Below are positions 50,226-57,937 of a DNA stretch of 64,000 bases, piece by piece. The stretch lies in NCBI GenBank assembly GCA_017941735.1, contig JAGAVW010000067.1, positions 1 through 64,000 of the forward strand. The letters run 5' to 3'. The stretch comes from Solobacterium sp. (GTDB taxonomy: Bacteria; Bacillota_I; Bacilli_A; Erysipelotrichales; Erysipelotrichaceae). The notes below the pieces were generated by a model. That model had not been told where the DNA came from. It did not search any database and saw only the letters and a program-made list of their open reading frames with translations. The position numbers and the translations under genes were made by a program. The stretch's first letter is position 1. Each line of letters begins with the position of its first letter.

Positions 50226-51256
50226 ATGGAAAAAGAACGAAAAAGAAACACATTTTATTGATTATTCTAGCGATCTTACTGGCTGTTCTGGCGGCAGCTG
50301 CGCTGATTCTTATGACGCATACGCAAATCATTGTTGGCGCGATCCAGAAGATATCCGCCGGTACGGTTAACACCATCAATACCTATGAACCACTTGGCGA
50401 GCCAATGGAAGGTATAAAGGATAATGGCCAGTATATCATTACTGAAATCAGGTACTCTGAAAACTATCCAAACAGTTATCTTGATATTACTTATCCAAGT
50501 AAGAACAGAGATGAATCCTATCCGACATTTATCTATTTCCACGGAGGCGGATTCTTTGGCGGCAGTAAGAGTATAGGCGATCCCCTTGCCGGAAGCGATG
50601 CGACAGCGCTGTTGGATGATATCTGTGCCGAAGGGTTTAACCTTGTCAACATCGATTATGTCCTGGTTCCCGAATATCATTTCCCTGCACCTCTTGCGCA
50701 GGCAAACGAAGCATTTCAGTTTCTGATGGACCATGCGGAAGAGTATCATCTCGATATGAACAATGTTGTCATTATGGGCTCATCTGCAGGAGCGATTATG
50801 ACTAGCCAGCTTGGAAGTATGATTACCAATCAGGAATATGCGGAAGCCTTGGATATTACCCCTGTGCTGAAGCCGGGTCAGATAAAAGCAGTGGTTCTGG
50901 ATGATGCGCCGCTTGCATATGATAAATTCTCCTTAGGAACAAAAGTACTTGTCGGGAATTATGTAAAGGGATCGATCTTTTTGAGCCGTGAAGAGGTAAA
51001 GAATTACAATAATATCCAGTGGGTCACTTCCTATTATCCTGCTGCAGTACTTCTTGGCAGTGAGTATTACGTGGATATGCGGGACATGGACGCGGCTTTG
51101 AATGAAAACGGAGTAACGCATATATTGATCGATCCATTAGCAGAACAGAATCTTCAGATGCCGCATTGTTTTGTTGCGTCTGAGCGAACAGATGATGTAG
51201 CAAGAGATGCGTTTAAAAGAATGACAAATTTCTTAAGAAGCCAACTTGATTTGTAA
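50222..51256 (+). CDS. Membrane-anchored alpha/beta hydrolase (esterase/lipase, HGGG type)
   Basis: This 344-residue protein has a basic N-terminus, a membrane segment (ILLIILAILLAVLAAAALILM) and an extracytoplasmic hormone-sensitive-lipase-like domain. IYFHGGGFFGGS is the oxyanion motif and MGSSAGAIM holds the nucleophile serine. The probable histidine is in QMPHCFVAS. FPAPLAQANEAFQFL is typical of the family. It pairs with the preceding hydrolase under the TetR regulator. Host-lipid, xenobiotic or peptidoglycan-ester substrates are all possible. Confidence 0.85.
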   Translation: MNGKRTKKKHILLIILAILLAVLAAAALILMTHTQIIVGAIQKISAGTVNTINTYEPLGEPMEGIKDNGQYIITEIRYSENYPNSYLDITYPSKNRDESYPTFIYFHGGGFFGGSKSIGDPLAGSDATALLDDICAEGFNLVNIDYVLVPEYHFPAPLAQANEAFQFLMDHAEEYHLDMNNVVIMGSSAGAIMTSQLGSMITNQEYAEALDITPVLKPGQIKAVVLDDAPLAYDKFSLGTKVLVGNYVKGSIFLSREEVKNYNNIQWVTSYYPAAVLLGSEYYVDMRDMDAALNENGVTHILIDPLAEQNLQMPHCFVASERTDDVARDAFKRMTNFLRSQLDL

Positions 51257-51317
51257 ATTAATGCTATCACCGATTCTCTGAGCAATCTGCTGAATACTCA
51301 AGTCCGTATGATTGTAT
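51256..51317 (-). pseudogene. Possible remnant of an AraC-type helix-turn-helix
   Basis: On the minus strand a short frame reads YNHTDLSIQQIAQRIGDSI, which resembles the helix-turn-helix of AraC-family regulators (TDLSIxxIAxxxGF). Nothing else of such a gene is present. It is too short to be sure. Confidence 0.25.
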
Positions 51318-51329
51318 AGATAATAAAAA

Positions 51330-51683
51330 ATGACAGATAAATGCCCCATGTGCAATCATGACCTCATAGCATTTACTGAGGGGTCAACAACAGGTGTTCG
51401 CTGCTCGTATTGCGATTACAGTCTTGTGACAACATATATCGAGCCAATATATGAGGATGAGAACACATATACTATCACTCTTGAAGCTGGGAACACTGCC
51501 GATCAGCAAACCATTAAGGCAATATCGAAAATAACAGGTGAGAACTATATCTTTGCAAAACGCTGCTTGGAGAATACTCCAATTGAAATTGTGAAAGGTA
51601 GTGCTGCAGAAATAATTGAATTGAAGAAATCACTTGATTTGTGTGGCATAAAGTATTCAATCACTCCGGAATTTCCTTATTGA
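51330..51683 (+). CDS. Zinc-ribbon protein with ribosomal L7/L12 C-terminal-like domain
   Basis: This is a 117-residue protein. CPMC at 5-8 and CSYC at about 26-29 form a zinc ribbon. The C-terminal part, TIKAISKITGENYIFAKRCLENTPIEIVKG followed by SAAEIIELKKSLDLCGIKYSI, follows the pattern of the L7/L12 C-terminal domain (alpha-alpha-beta with K-x-IxxITG and AKxxVExxP). Such a fusion suggests a factor that touches the translation machinery, but its role is unknown. It lies last in the island cargo and has its own terminator. Confidence 0.7.
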   Translation: MTDKCPMCNHDLIAFTEGSTTGVRCSYCDYSLVTTYIEPIYEDENTYTITLEAGNTADQQTIKAISKITGENYIFAKRCLENTPIEIVKGSAAEIIELKKSLDLCGIKYSITPEFPY

Positions 51684-51693
51684 TTTCCAAAAC

Positions 51694-51728
51694 AAGGATG
51701 CGTACAGCAACAAGTTGGACGCATCCTT
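51694..51728 (+). terminator. Terminator of the zinc-ribbon gene
   Basis: A 10-bp stem, AAGGATGCGT with ACGCATCCTT, encloses an inner CAAC-AA-GTTG helix and is followed by an AT-rich, T-poor tail. Confidence 0.6.
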
Positions 51729-51836
51729 ATAAAAGCATATGCACACATTTTCGATAATAAACAGTCTGCTTCACTGCCGGCTTTAAATAGCCTTGTAAAA
51801 GAGAAGAAGAAATAATCATCTGACTGCTTCAAAATG

Positions 51837-51870
51837 ATGATTTTGGGAAAAGTGCTAACTATTTGCTAAC
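51837..51870. repeat. Right arm-type direct repeat of the island
   Basis: ATGATTTTG followed by TGCTAAC at 51853 and 51864 (11-base period), the counterpart of the block at 48500-48531 in the same orientation. Confidence 0.55.
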
Positions 51871-51888
51871 TATTCGATTTATGGCATT

Positions 51889-51914
51889 GAAAAAACCGCA
51901 TGTTTATGCGGTTT
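51889..51914 (-). terminator. Terminator of tRNA-Thr supplied by the island
   Basis: On the minus strand, AAACCGCAT-AAAC-ATGCGGTTT is followed by a T run, ten bases past the tRNA 3' end. Confidence 0.82.
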
Positions 51915-51924
51915 CTTTGACTGA

Positions 51925-51998
51925 TGGTGCCGCTTAACAGAATTGAACTGTTCGCTCATCCTTACCATGGATGTGTATTACCACTATACTAAAGCGGC
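51925..51998 (-). tRNA. tRNA-Thr(GGT)
   Basis: A 74-base tRNA on the minus strand. The acceptor stem GCCGCTT pairs with AAGCGGC, with discriminator A and encoded CCA. The D arm is GTAT/ATAC, the anticodon stem CATCC/GGATG has loop ATGGTAA (anticodon GGT), and the T arm AACAG/CTGTT has loop TTCAATT. Its 3' end is the attachment site of the island. Confidence 0.93.
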
Positions 51999-52033
51999 AT
52001 CGCCTATTCATCATATCAAATTCTCGCTATAAA

Positions 52034-52597
52034 TCAATATTCAGATAAATTCTTTAGTTCTTCATAGACCAAAGAAACTGGTAAACCCATAATCGCATAA
52101 TAGTCCCCATGGATTTCTTTAATATAGCGACTGGCTATGCCTTGAATGGCATAAGCACCTGCTTTATCAAGGGGTTCTTTAGTTTCTACATAGCGATTAA
52201 TTTCTTCTTCACTTAATATTTCAAATGTCACATCACTCACGCTGACACCTACAAATTCTTTTTTAGAACTAAGGATGCATAAGCCAGTAATCACTTGGTG
52301 TGTTTGCCCAGATAACATTTTCAACATGCGCACGGCATCCTTTTCATCTTGTGGCTTTCCAAGCACTTCATTTTCAAGGGTCACAATGGTATCGGAACCA
52401 ATCACAACCGCATCTTGATGGCGTGCTAAAACAACCTTCGCTTTTTCTTTTGAAATCCGCATGATTTCCCTTGAAAGGCCTAGAGAAGGATTAATGGATT
52501 CATCGATATTTGCGACATCAACAAGAAAGGGATAGCCACATTTTTCGAGTAATTCTTGGCGCCGTGGAGAGGCACTTGCGAGAATAAGCTGTTTCAT
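52034..52597 (-). CDS. maf: Maf-family nucleoside triphosphate pyrophosphatase
   Basis: This 187-residue Maf/HAM1-fold enzyme hydrolyses dTTP/UTP or modified nucleotides to monophosphates. It begins LILASASPRRQELLEKCGYPF, with VVIGSDTIVTLENEVLGKP, LKMLSGQTHQVITGL and DKAGAYAIQGIASRYIKEIHGDYYAIMGLPV, all standard motifs. In many Firmicutes it is linked to septation. It is divergent from the nucleotidyltransferase gene. Confidence 0.93.
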   Translation of the reverse strand: MKQLILASASPRRQELLEKCGYPFLVDVANIDESINPSLGLSREIMRISKEKAKVVLARHQDAVVIGSDTIVTLENEVLGKPQDEKDAVRMLKMLSGQTHQVITGLCILSSKKEFVGVSVSDVTFEILSEEEINRYVETKEPLDKAGAYAIQGIASRYIKEIHGDYYAIMGLPVSLVYEELKNLSEY

Positions 52598-52620
52598 AGA
52601 GATATTGTACTACGATTAAG

Positions 52621-52629
52621 TGTTATAAT
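52621..52629 (+). promoter_or_regulatory. Extended -10 promoter of the nucleotidyltransferase gene
   Basis: TGT followed by a perfect TATAAT, 25 bases before ATG 52655; GAAGGAG is the ribosome site. Confidence 0.6.
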
Positions 52630-52654
52630 TTTAGTAAATGAAGGAGAAAACGAT

Positions 52655-53563
52655 ATGAATCAACCTACATTAGTCATTTTAGCAGCAGGTATGGGAAGCC
52701 GTTATGGCGGGATGAAACAAATTGATGGTGTTGGCAATCATGGGGAGCCAATCATTGAATTCTCAATCTATGATGCCCATGAAGCTGGTTTTGAGAAAGT
52801 CGTGCTCATCATCAAAAAAGAGCATGAAGAATTATTTAAGAAAGCATTGACAGACCGCATTTCAAAAGTGATGAAGGTCGAATTTGCGTATCAAGAAATG
52901 GATAATATTCCAGAAGGCTTTAGCGTTCCAGAAGGAAGAGAAAAACCATGGGGAACGACACATGCCTTACTCGCTTGTAAGGGCGTTGTGAATGAGCCAT
53001 TTGCGATCATTAATGCGGATGATTTTTACGGGAAAGATGCATATAAGAAAATTTATGATTTCTTAACAAGTGAAGTCAAAGATGACCATTATGCGATGGT
53101 TGCGTATCCATGCAATAACACCTTAACCGATAATGGTACAGTAACGCGTGGCGTATGCGAGACAAGTGCAGAAGGCAATCTAACAAGTATTGTCGAGATT
53201 CAAAAGATTGCACGTCAAGAAGGGAAAGCCGTCTATGAAGAAAATGGCGAATGGAAGCCATTAGCGGAAGATTGTGTTGTATCGATGAACTTCTGGGGCT
53301 TTACACCAAAGATTTTTGAAGATTGTGAGGAAGTCTTTAAGCGCTTCTTAGAAACCTCTTTAGAAGGCAATCCATTAAAGTGTGAACATGTCATTCCAAC
53401 CGCAGTTGGAACACTTATTAAAGAGGGGAAATGTGAAGTCAAAGTACTCGCAAGTAAAGACCAATGGTTTGGGGTAACCTACCAAGATGATAAACCAATG
53501 GTGGTATCCAAAATTCAAGAGATGAAAGATAACGGCGTTTATCCAGATACCCTCTTTGAATAA
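52655..53563 (+). CDS. Sugar-phosphate nucleotidyltransferase family protein
   Basis: This 302-residue protein has the GT-A nucleotidyltransferase fold. The nucleotide-binding loop is LVILAAGMGSRYGGMKQIDGV, the metal-site motif FAIINADDFYG, and EFAYQEMDNIPEGFSVPEGREKPWGTTHALL has the substrate loop. It starts at ATG 52655 after GAAGGAG; longer frames cross the promoter. Related proteins make NDP-sugars or act on choline phosphate; the activated sugar is not identifiable. No partner gene lies next to it. Confidence 0.8.
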   Translation: MNQPTLVILAAGMGSRYGGMKQIDGVGNHGEPIIEFSIYDAHEAGFEKVVLIIKKEHEELFKKALTDRISKVMKVEFAYQEMDNIPEGFSVPEGREKPWGTTHALLACKGVVNEPFAIINADDFYGKDAYKKIYDFLTSEVKDDHYAMVAYPCNNTLTDNGTVTRGVCETSAEGNLTSIVEIQKIARQEGKAVYEENGEWKPLAEDCVVSMNFWGFTPKIFEDCEEVFKRFLETSLEGNPLKCEHVIPTAVGTLIKEGKCEVKVLASKDQWFGVTYQDDKPMVVSKIQEMKDNGVYPDTLFE

Positions 53564-53585
53564 CCAAACAAGACGGGCTTAAATA

Positions 53586-53594
53586 TGGTATAAT
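53586..53594 (+). promoter_or_regulatory. Extended -10 promoter of the cdaA operon
   Basis: TGG followed by a perfect TATAAT, 26 bases before the ATG at 53621. GGCTTA (53576) and TAAGCC (53614) form an inverted repeat around the promoter and leader. The nearest GAGGA is 13 bases from the ATG, a long spacing. Confidence 0.6.
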
Positions 53595-53620
53595 TTTACA
53601 ACGAGGAACCGTATAAGCCG

Positions 53621-55159
53621 ATGACGAATTTTAACTTTACATTCGAGAATATAAGAACCATAACTGTGATGTTTTTAGATATCTTTATTATGTGGGTGGT
53701 ATTGTACTACGCAATTAAGATTGTACGATCCAATTCCCGCACCATTCAGATATTTAAAGGCATCCTTTTAGTTATTATTGTCGATGCGATTGCGAAATTC
53801 CTTGGTTTAAAGACATTGCAGTATTTAACCGCAATCTTTATCAACTGGGGATTTTTGGCTGTCATCATTATTTTCCAACCCGAAATCCGTTCTTTATTAG
53901 AGCGCTTGGGTAAATCCAATGTGTTCTCACGTATTACAACGTTAACGGGAAATGAAAAAGAGAATCTTGTTGATCAGATTGTGACTGCTACGATGTTGTT
54001 GTCACAAGACCAAACGGGTGCCTTAATCTCCATTGAACAATCCTATTCTTTGGATGATTATATTGCGACTGGTACCAAGATGAATTCCGATGTCACAGCG
54101 GAATTATTAACTTCGATTTTTGTTACCAGCACGCCATTACATGATGGGGCAGTGATTATTCAAGGGGATAAGATTGCGTGTGCAAGTGCGTATTTCCCAC
54201 CAACCAATTTAGAACTTCCATCACGCTATGGTGCGCGTCACCGTGCCGCAATTGGGATTAGTGAAATCACAGATGCCGTTACAATTGTGGTATCAGAAGA
54301 AACAGGTGCCATCAGTATTACCGATGGCGGTAAGATTTTCCATGTGGATAAGCGCCAATTGCGTAATTACTTATTGCGTGTCATCTGTGGAGAAGAAACC
54401 GAAGTGCTCTCGAATCAAACTGGAGCAGCTGTTGAGCCACCTCGCGAAGTGATTATCCAAGAAGAAAAACCTCAAGAGCCTGAAAATACCGGGGTGATGA
54501 GTAAGCTTGCGATTAAGAAACAAGAAGCCATTGAAAAAGATGAAAAGATTGAAGTCGAAGAAGTGGTTTCAAATGAAGGCGTATATAAGAAAGAAGAAGT
54601 AGTACCAGAAGAAAAAGAAGAACCAAGCACTATCATTATTGATGATGTGAAACCACAAAAAGAAAAGAAACATAAATTTGGAATGTTCCATTTTGGTAAG
54701 AAAGAAGAAGATGTCATGGAGCGCTTAGAAGAAGATGCAGCAGACATCAAATTACCAAAGAAAAAAGAACGTAAGAAACCAAGTTATCCAGAACATAAAG
54801 AAGTAGAAGAAAAGATAGATACCGAAGAAAAAGCACCTGTAGCACCAGTGGAAGTGCCAAGAGTAGCTCAAGAAGAACAAGGACAATATCGTATGAGCGC
54901 AGAAGATGTACGTCGTTTGCGCGAAGCAAATATGAAAAAGCTGTCCAATAAACAAGAAGAAGGAACGCATCAAGAAGAAGTAGTTCTTCCAAAAGAAGAG
55001 ACACCAACTGAAGTAGAACCAGAAGAAAAGATTTATGATACATCAAAAATTGATATCACAAAAATTGTCGGTTTGGATAAAGAACTCGATGAAACTTTAA
55101 ATATGATTGATCAATTAGAAACGAAAACCTCTAAGAAAAAAGGAGGTGACAACGCATGA
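53621..55159 (+). CDS. cdaA: CdaA, diadenylate cyclase with long charged C-terminal tail
   Basis: CdaA makes c-di-AMP, which governs osmolyte and potassium balance. Three N-terminal membrane segments (to about residue 85) precede the DAC domain. The catalytic motifs are LHDGAVII (Asp175, Gly176, Ala177) and GARHRAAIG (Arg206-Arg208). The domain ends near residue 258 (LLRVICGEE), where ordinary CdaA proteins stop. Here another 250 residues of Glu/Lys-rich, probably disordered sequence follow, with short motifs such as HKFGMFHFGKKEEDV and SAEDVRRLREANMKKLSN. cdaR follows with a 4-base overlap, then glmM. Confidence 0.93.
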   Translation: MTNFNFTFENIRTITVMFLDIFIMWVVLYYAIKIVRSNSRTIQIFKGILLVIIVDAIAKFLGLKTLQYLTAIFINWGFLAVIIIFQPEIRSLLERLGKSNVFSRITTLTGNEKENLVDQIVTATMLLSQDQTGALISIEQSYSLDDYIATGTKMNSDVTAELLTSIFVTSTPLHDGAVIIQGDKIACASAYFPPTNLELPSRYGARHRAAIGISEITDAVTIVVSEETGAISITDGGKIFHVDKRQLRNYLLRVICGEETEVLSNQTGAAVEPPREVIIQEEKPQEPENTGVMSKLAIKKQEAIEKDEKIEVEEVVSNEGVYKKEEVVPEEKEEPSTIIIDDVKPQKEKKHKFGMFHFGKKEEDVMERLEEDAADIKLPKKKERKKPSYPEHKEVEEKIDTEEKAPVAPVEVPRVAQEEQGQYRMSAEDVRRLREANMKKLSNKQEEGTHQEEVVLPKEETPTEVEPEEKIYDTSKIDITKIVGLDKELDETLNMIDQLETKTSKKKGGDNA

Positions 55160-56586
55160 GTGAACCAAGAAAAAAGGTAGTCGAAGAAGAAAAGAGTGCT
55201 TCGACCGAAAAGAAAACCGAACTCGCAAACCGAATCGCCAACCAAGGAAAGAAGGTTGCGAATACTTACCAACATATCGAAGGTGTTTTACTACGCTCCA
55301 TTCGTTGGTTTTCTTCCTTTATCGATAAGACCTTATTTAACACGAAGTATTCCAAAGTTGTCTCCTTAGTATTAGCGATTATTCTTTATTTGATTGCGAA
55401 TCTAAACTCTGGCAATTCGCTCTATGCGACAACTTTAAAGAGTTCACGTGATGTGTATGATGTGGTCGTAACCGCAAAATATAACTCCGATACATTTGAA
55501 TTAAGTGGTTTACCAGAATCGGCCAATATTACGTTAATTGGGGATGCCTCAAGCGTAACTGCAGCGGCGGTATCACGTGGTACAGCAGTCGTTGACTTAG
55601 AAGGAATGACGGAAGGCTCCTATGAAGTCAAATTAACAACCGAAGGCTTTGGGGAAAATGTGGAAACACGTGTCGATCCTTCCACTGCATTTATTACCCT
55701 AAATAATAAAACGACTCAACAATTTGATTTATCGTATGACTATATCAACTTAGATAAATTAGAAGCGATTTATAGTGTAGGAACACCAAACTTTGAATAC
55801 ACACGTGTTAATGTACGTGCTTCCAAAGATACCTTAGATACGATTGCGTTTGTTAAGGCACTGATTGATGTGCGTGGACAGACGGCAGACTTTGAACAAG
55901 ATGCACAACTTGTGGCCTATGACGCCAATGGACAACCGGTCAATGCGGATATTTATCCAAATACGATTCATGTCTCTGTGCCAATCACTTCGCCAAACAA
56001 GACGGTGCCAATTGAAATTGAAATCAGTGGCGAAGTACCTGATAACCAAGCCATTTCTTCCATTGAAATGGACCAACAAACCGTTACGATTTATGGACCA
56101 GAATCCGTCTTAGGACAAATTGATAAAGTAGTTGTGACAATCAATGCCTCCACGATCACGAAGGATTCTACACTGTTACGTCCAATCACTTTACCAAATG
56201 GAGTTAACTCTTCAAATATTAACCAGATTACGGTCAATATCACACTTGGCGAAGGGGTCACAAAGCTCATTGAGGATGTGCGCATTAATTATCGTAATAA
56301 TGTGAATAACTACAAAGCATCACAACCAGAAAATAAGACCACAACCTCCGTCAATGTATTTGGTACAGAAGAAAATATTGCGGGAATCACCGCAGATGAT
56401 ATTTCGGTTTATGTGGATATGAAAGACGCAAAACCGGGGTTGATGGAATTCCCATTACAACTAGAAACAACAAGTAGTGGGCTTGTGAAGTATACCTTAA
56501 CCGAAGCTACTTACCAACTGAATGTATTGGGTGAACAAAACCCAACGGAAGAAAGTGAAGAAGGAGCAGGAGTAAACAATGGGTAA
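55156..56586 (+). CDS. cdaR: CdaR, YbbR-domain regulator of CdaA
   Basis: This 476-residue protein has a basic cytoplasmic N-terminus of about 65 residues, a single membrane segment (VVSLVLAIILYLIANLNSG) and an extracytoplasmic part of YbbR repeats. These are seen as recurring strands such as ESANITLIGDASSVTAA, FEYTRVNVRASKDTLDTI, QTVTIYGPESVLGQIDKV and KTTTSVNVFGTEENIAGI. CdaR binds CdaA and modulates c-di-AMP synthesis. The operon order cdaA-cdaR-glmM is widely conserved in Firmicutes. Confidence 0.9.
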   Translation: MSEPRKKVVEEEKSASTEKKTELANRIANQGKKVANTYQHIEGVLLRSIRWFSSFIDKTLFNTKYSKVVSLVLAIILYLIANLNSGNSLYATTLKSSRDVYDVVVTAKYNSDTFELSGLPESANITLIGDASSVTAAAVSRGTAVVDLEGMTEGSYEVKLTTEGFGENVETRVDPSTAFITLNNKTTQQFDLSYDYINLDKLEAIYSVGTPNFEYTRVNVRASKDTLDTIAFVKALIDVRGQTADFEQDAQLVAYDANGQPVNADIYPNTIHVSVPITSPNKTVPIEIEISGEVPDNQAISSIEMDQQTVTIYGPESVLGQIDKVVVTINASTITKDSTLLRPITLPNGVNSSNINQITVNITLGEGVTKLIEDVRINYRNNVNNYKASQPENKTTTSVNVFGTEENIAGITADDISVYVDMKDAKPGLMEFPLQLETTSSGLVKYTLTEATYQLNVLGEQNPTEESEEGAGVNNG

Positions 56587-57919
56587 ATATTTTGGAACCG
56601 ACGGAATCCGCGGGAAAGCAAATGAAACTTTAACGGCAGAACGCGCCTTTGTCGTAGGACGTTATTTAGGTTGGTATTTCAGCCAAAATGGCAAACAAAA
56701 AATCGTCATTGGAAAAGACACCCGTCTTTCTAGTGAGATGTTAGAAGCGGCTTTAGCAGCAGGTATTGCTGCGGAAGGGTGCGATGCCTATCTGACTGGA
56801 CATTGTCCAACCCCTATGATTAGTTATTTGGTACAAAATGAGGACTTTGCGTGCGGTGCGATGATTAGCGCAAGTCACAATCCATTCTATGATAATGGGA
56901 TTAAGATTTTCTCCAAAGAAGGAATTAAGATGCCTTCTGATGTAGAAGATTTGATTGAAGAATATATTGATGGAAAAGTTGAGATTCCTTATAAGACAGG
57001 AGAAGAAATCGGTAAAGTGGTTTCTTATCCAGAAGGCTTAGAAGCCTATCTTAATTGGATTGAAAAGAGTATTGCGGTAGATTTAACCGGTATGAGTTTA
57101 TTGGTGGATTGCGCAAATGGATCTGCTTCTGTAAGTGCGAAACGTGCGTTGGAAGCGTTAGGTGCAACTTGTACGATGTTGAATGATACACCAGATGGTG
57201 TCAACATCAACACAAAATGTGGCTCTACGCATCCAGAAATCCTACAAGAAAAGATGAAGGAAGGAAACTATGATTTAGGTTTAGCATTCGATGGGGATGC
57301 GGACCGTATGATTATGGTCAATCCTGAAGGAAACCTTATTACGGGGGATGATGTGCTCTATGTTTCAGGGAAATACTTCCGTGATCGTGGCTTATTAAAT
57401 AACAATAAAGTTGTCACAACCGTCATGGCAAACCTCGGTTTATTTAAAGCACTTGAAAAAGAAGGCATTGAGATTGTTTCCACACAAGTGGGTGACAAAT
57501 ATGTCTTTGATAAAATGTGCGAAGAAGAGGATATCGTCGGGGGTGAACAATCTGGTCATATTATCTTTAAGGAACTAGAAAAAACAGGGGATGGTTTAGT
57601 CACCGCACTCATGTTTTTGAAAATGATGAAAGAAGAAGACAAAGATGCGATAGCTCTTTGTGAAGGGTTAAAGATTTACCCACAATTATTAGTGAACGTC
57701 AAAGTTCAAGATAAAGACGTCGCAATGAATGATGCGGATGTAAAGGCAGCCATTGAAGAAGTCAACCAAAGACTTAATGGCAATGGGCGTCTACTAGTTA
57801 GACCAAGTGGAACCGAGCCCCTTGTGCGGGTCATGGCTGAAGCAGAGACCGATGAAATCTGTGCGGAAGAAGTTGGGCGCGTTGTGAATGTCGTAAAAGA
57901 AAAATATGGTGTGGATTAA
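56579..57919 (+). CDS. glmM: Phosphoglucosamine mutase
   Basis: GlmM converts glucosamine-6-phosphate to glucosamine-1-phosphate for peptidoglycan. It begins MGKYFGTDGIRGKANETLTAE. The phosphoserine is Ser99 in MISASHNPFYDNGIK, the metal loop is AFDGDADRMI, sugar binding is GGEQSGHIIF and phosphate binding RPSGTEPLVRVM. Its 446 residues are standard. GlmM can inhibit CdaA by direct contact in B. subtilis, consistent with co-transcription. It overlaps cdaR by 8 bases. Confidence 0.97.
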   Translation: MGKYFGTDGIRGKANETLTAERAFVVGRYLGWYFSQNGKQKIVIGKDTRLSSEMLEAALAAGIAAEGCDAYLTGHCPTPMISYLVQNEDFACGAMISASHNPFYDNGIKIFSKEGIKMPSDVEDLIEEYIDGKVEIPYKTGEEIGKVVSYPEGLEAYLNWIEKSIAVDLTGMSLLVDCANGSASVSAKRALEALGATCTMLNDTPDGVNINTKCGSTHPEILQEKMKEGNYDLGLAFDGDADRMIMVNPEGNLITGDDVLYVSGKYFRDRGLLNNNKVVTTVMANLGLFKALEKEGIEIVSTQVGDKYVFDKMCEEEDIVGGEQSGHIIFKELEKTGDGLVTALMFLKMMKEEDKDAIALCEGLKIYPQLLVNVKVQDKDVAMNDADVKAAIEEVNQRLNGNGRLLVRPSGTEPLVRVMAEAETDEICAEEVGRVVNVVKEKYGVD

Positions 57920-57937
57920 TTATCCACACCATTTTTA
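57906..57937. terminator. Bidirectional terminator spanning two stop codons
   Basis: An 11-bp perfect stem, ATGGTGTGGAT with ATCCACACCAT, has loop TAATT, and T-rich tracts on both strands. It is built from the overlapping 3' ends of glmM and the convergent phosphoesterase gene. Confidence 0.87.

Larger units (their letters stand above)
48402..51935. mobile_element. Integrase-less genomic island at the tRNA-Thr 3' end
   Basis: The 12-base repeat ATGGTGCCGCTT marks both ends (48402-48413 and 51924-51935). The right copy is the functional 3' end of tRNA-Thr(GGT). Just inside each end is a second direct repeat (ATGATTTTG plus two TGCTAAC at 11-base period). Each junction has its own tRNA-type terminator. 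The cargo is a TetR regulator, two alpha/beta hydrolases and a zinc-ribbon protein. Codon choice (more CTG, GCC, AGG, CCG) differs from neighbours. No integrase or mobilisation gene is present, so it would depend on an enzyme in trans or is a deletion remnant. Confidence 0.75.

Noticed and set aside
54472..55046. Minus-strand frames opposite the cdaA tail
   Set aside because: They are hydrophobic shadows created by the Glu/Lys-rich codons on the plus strand.
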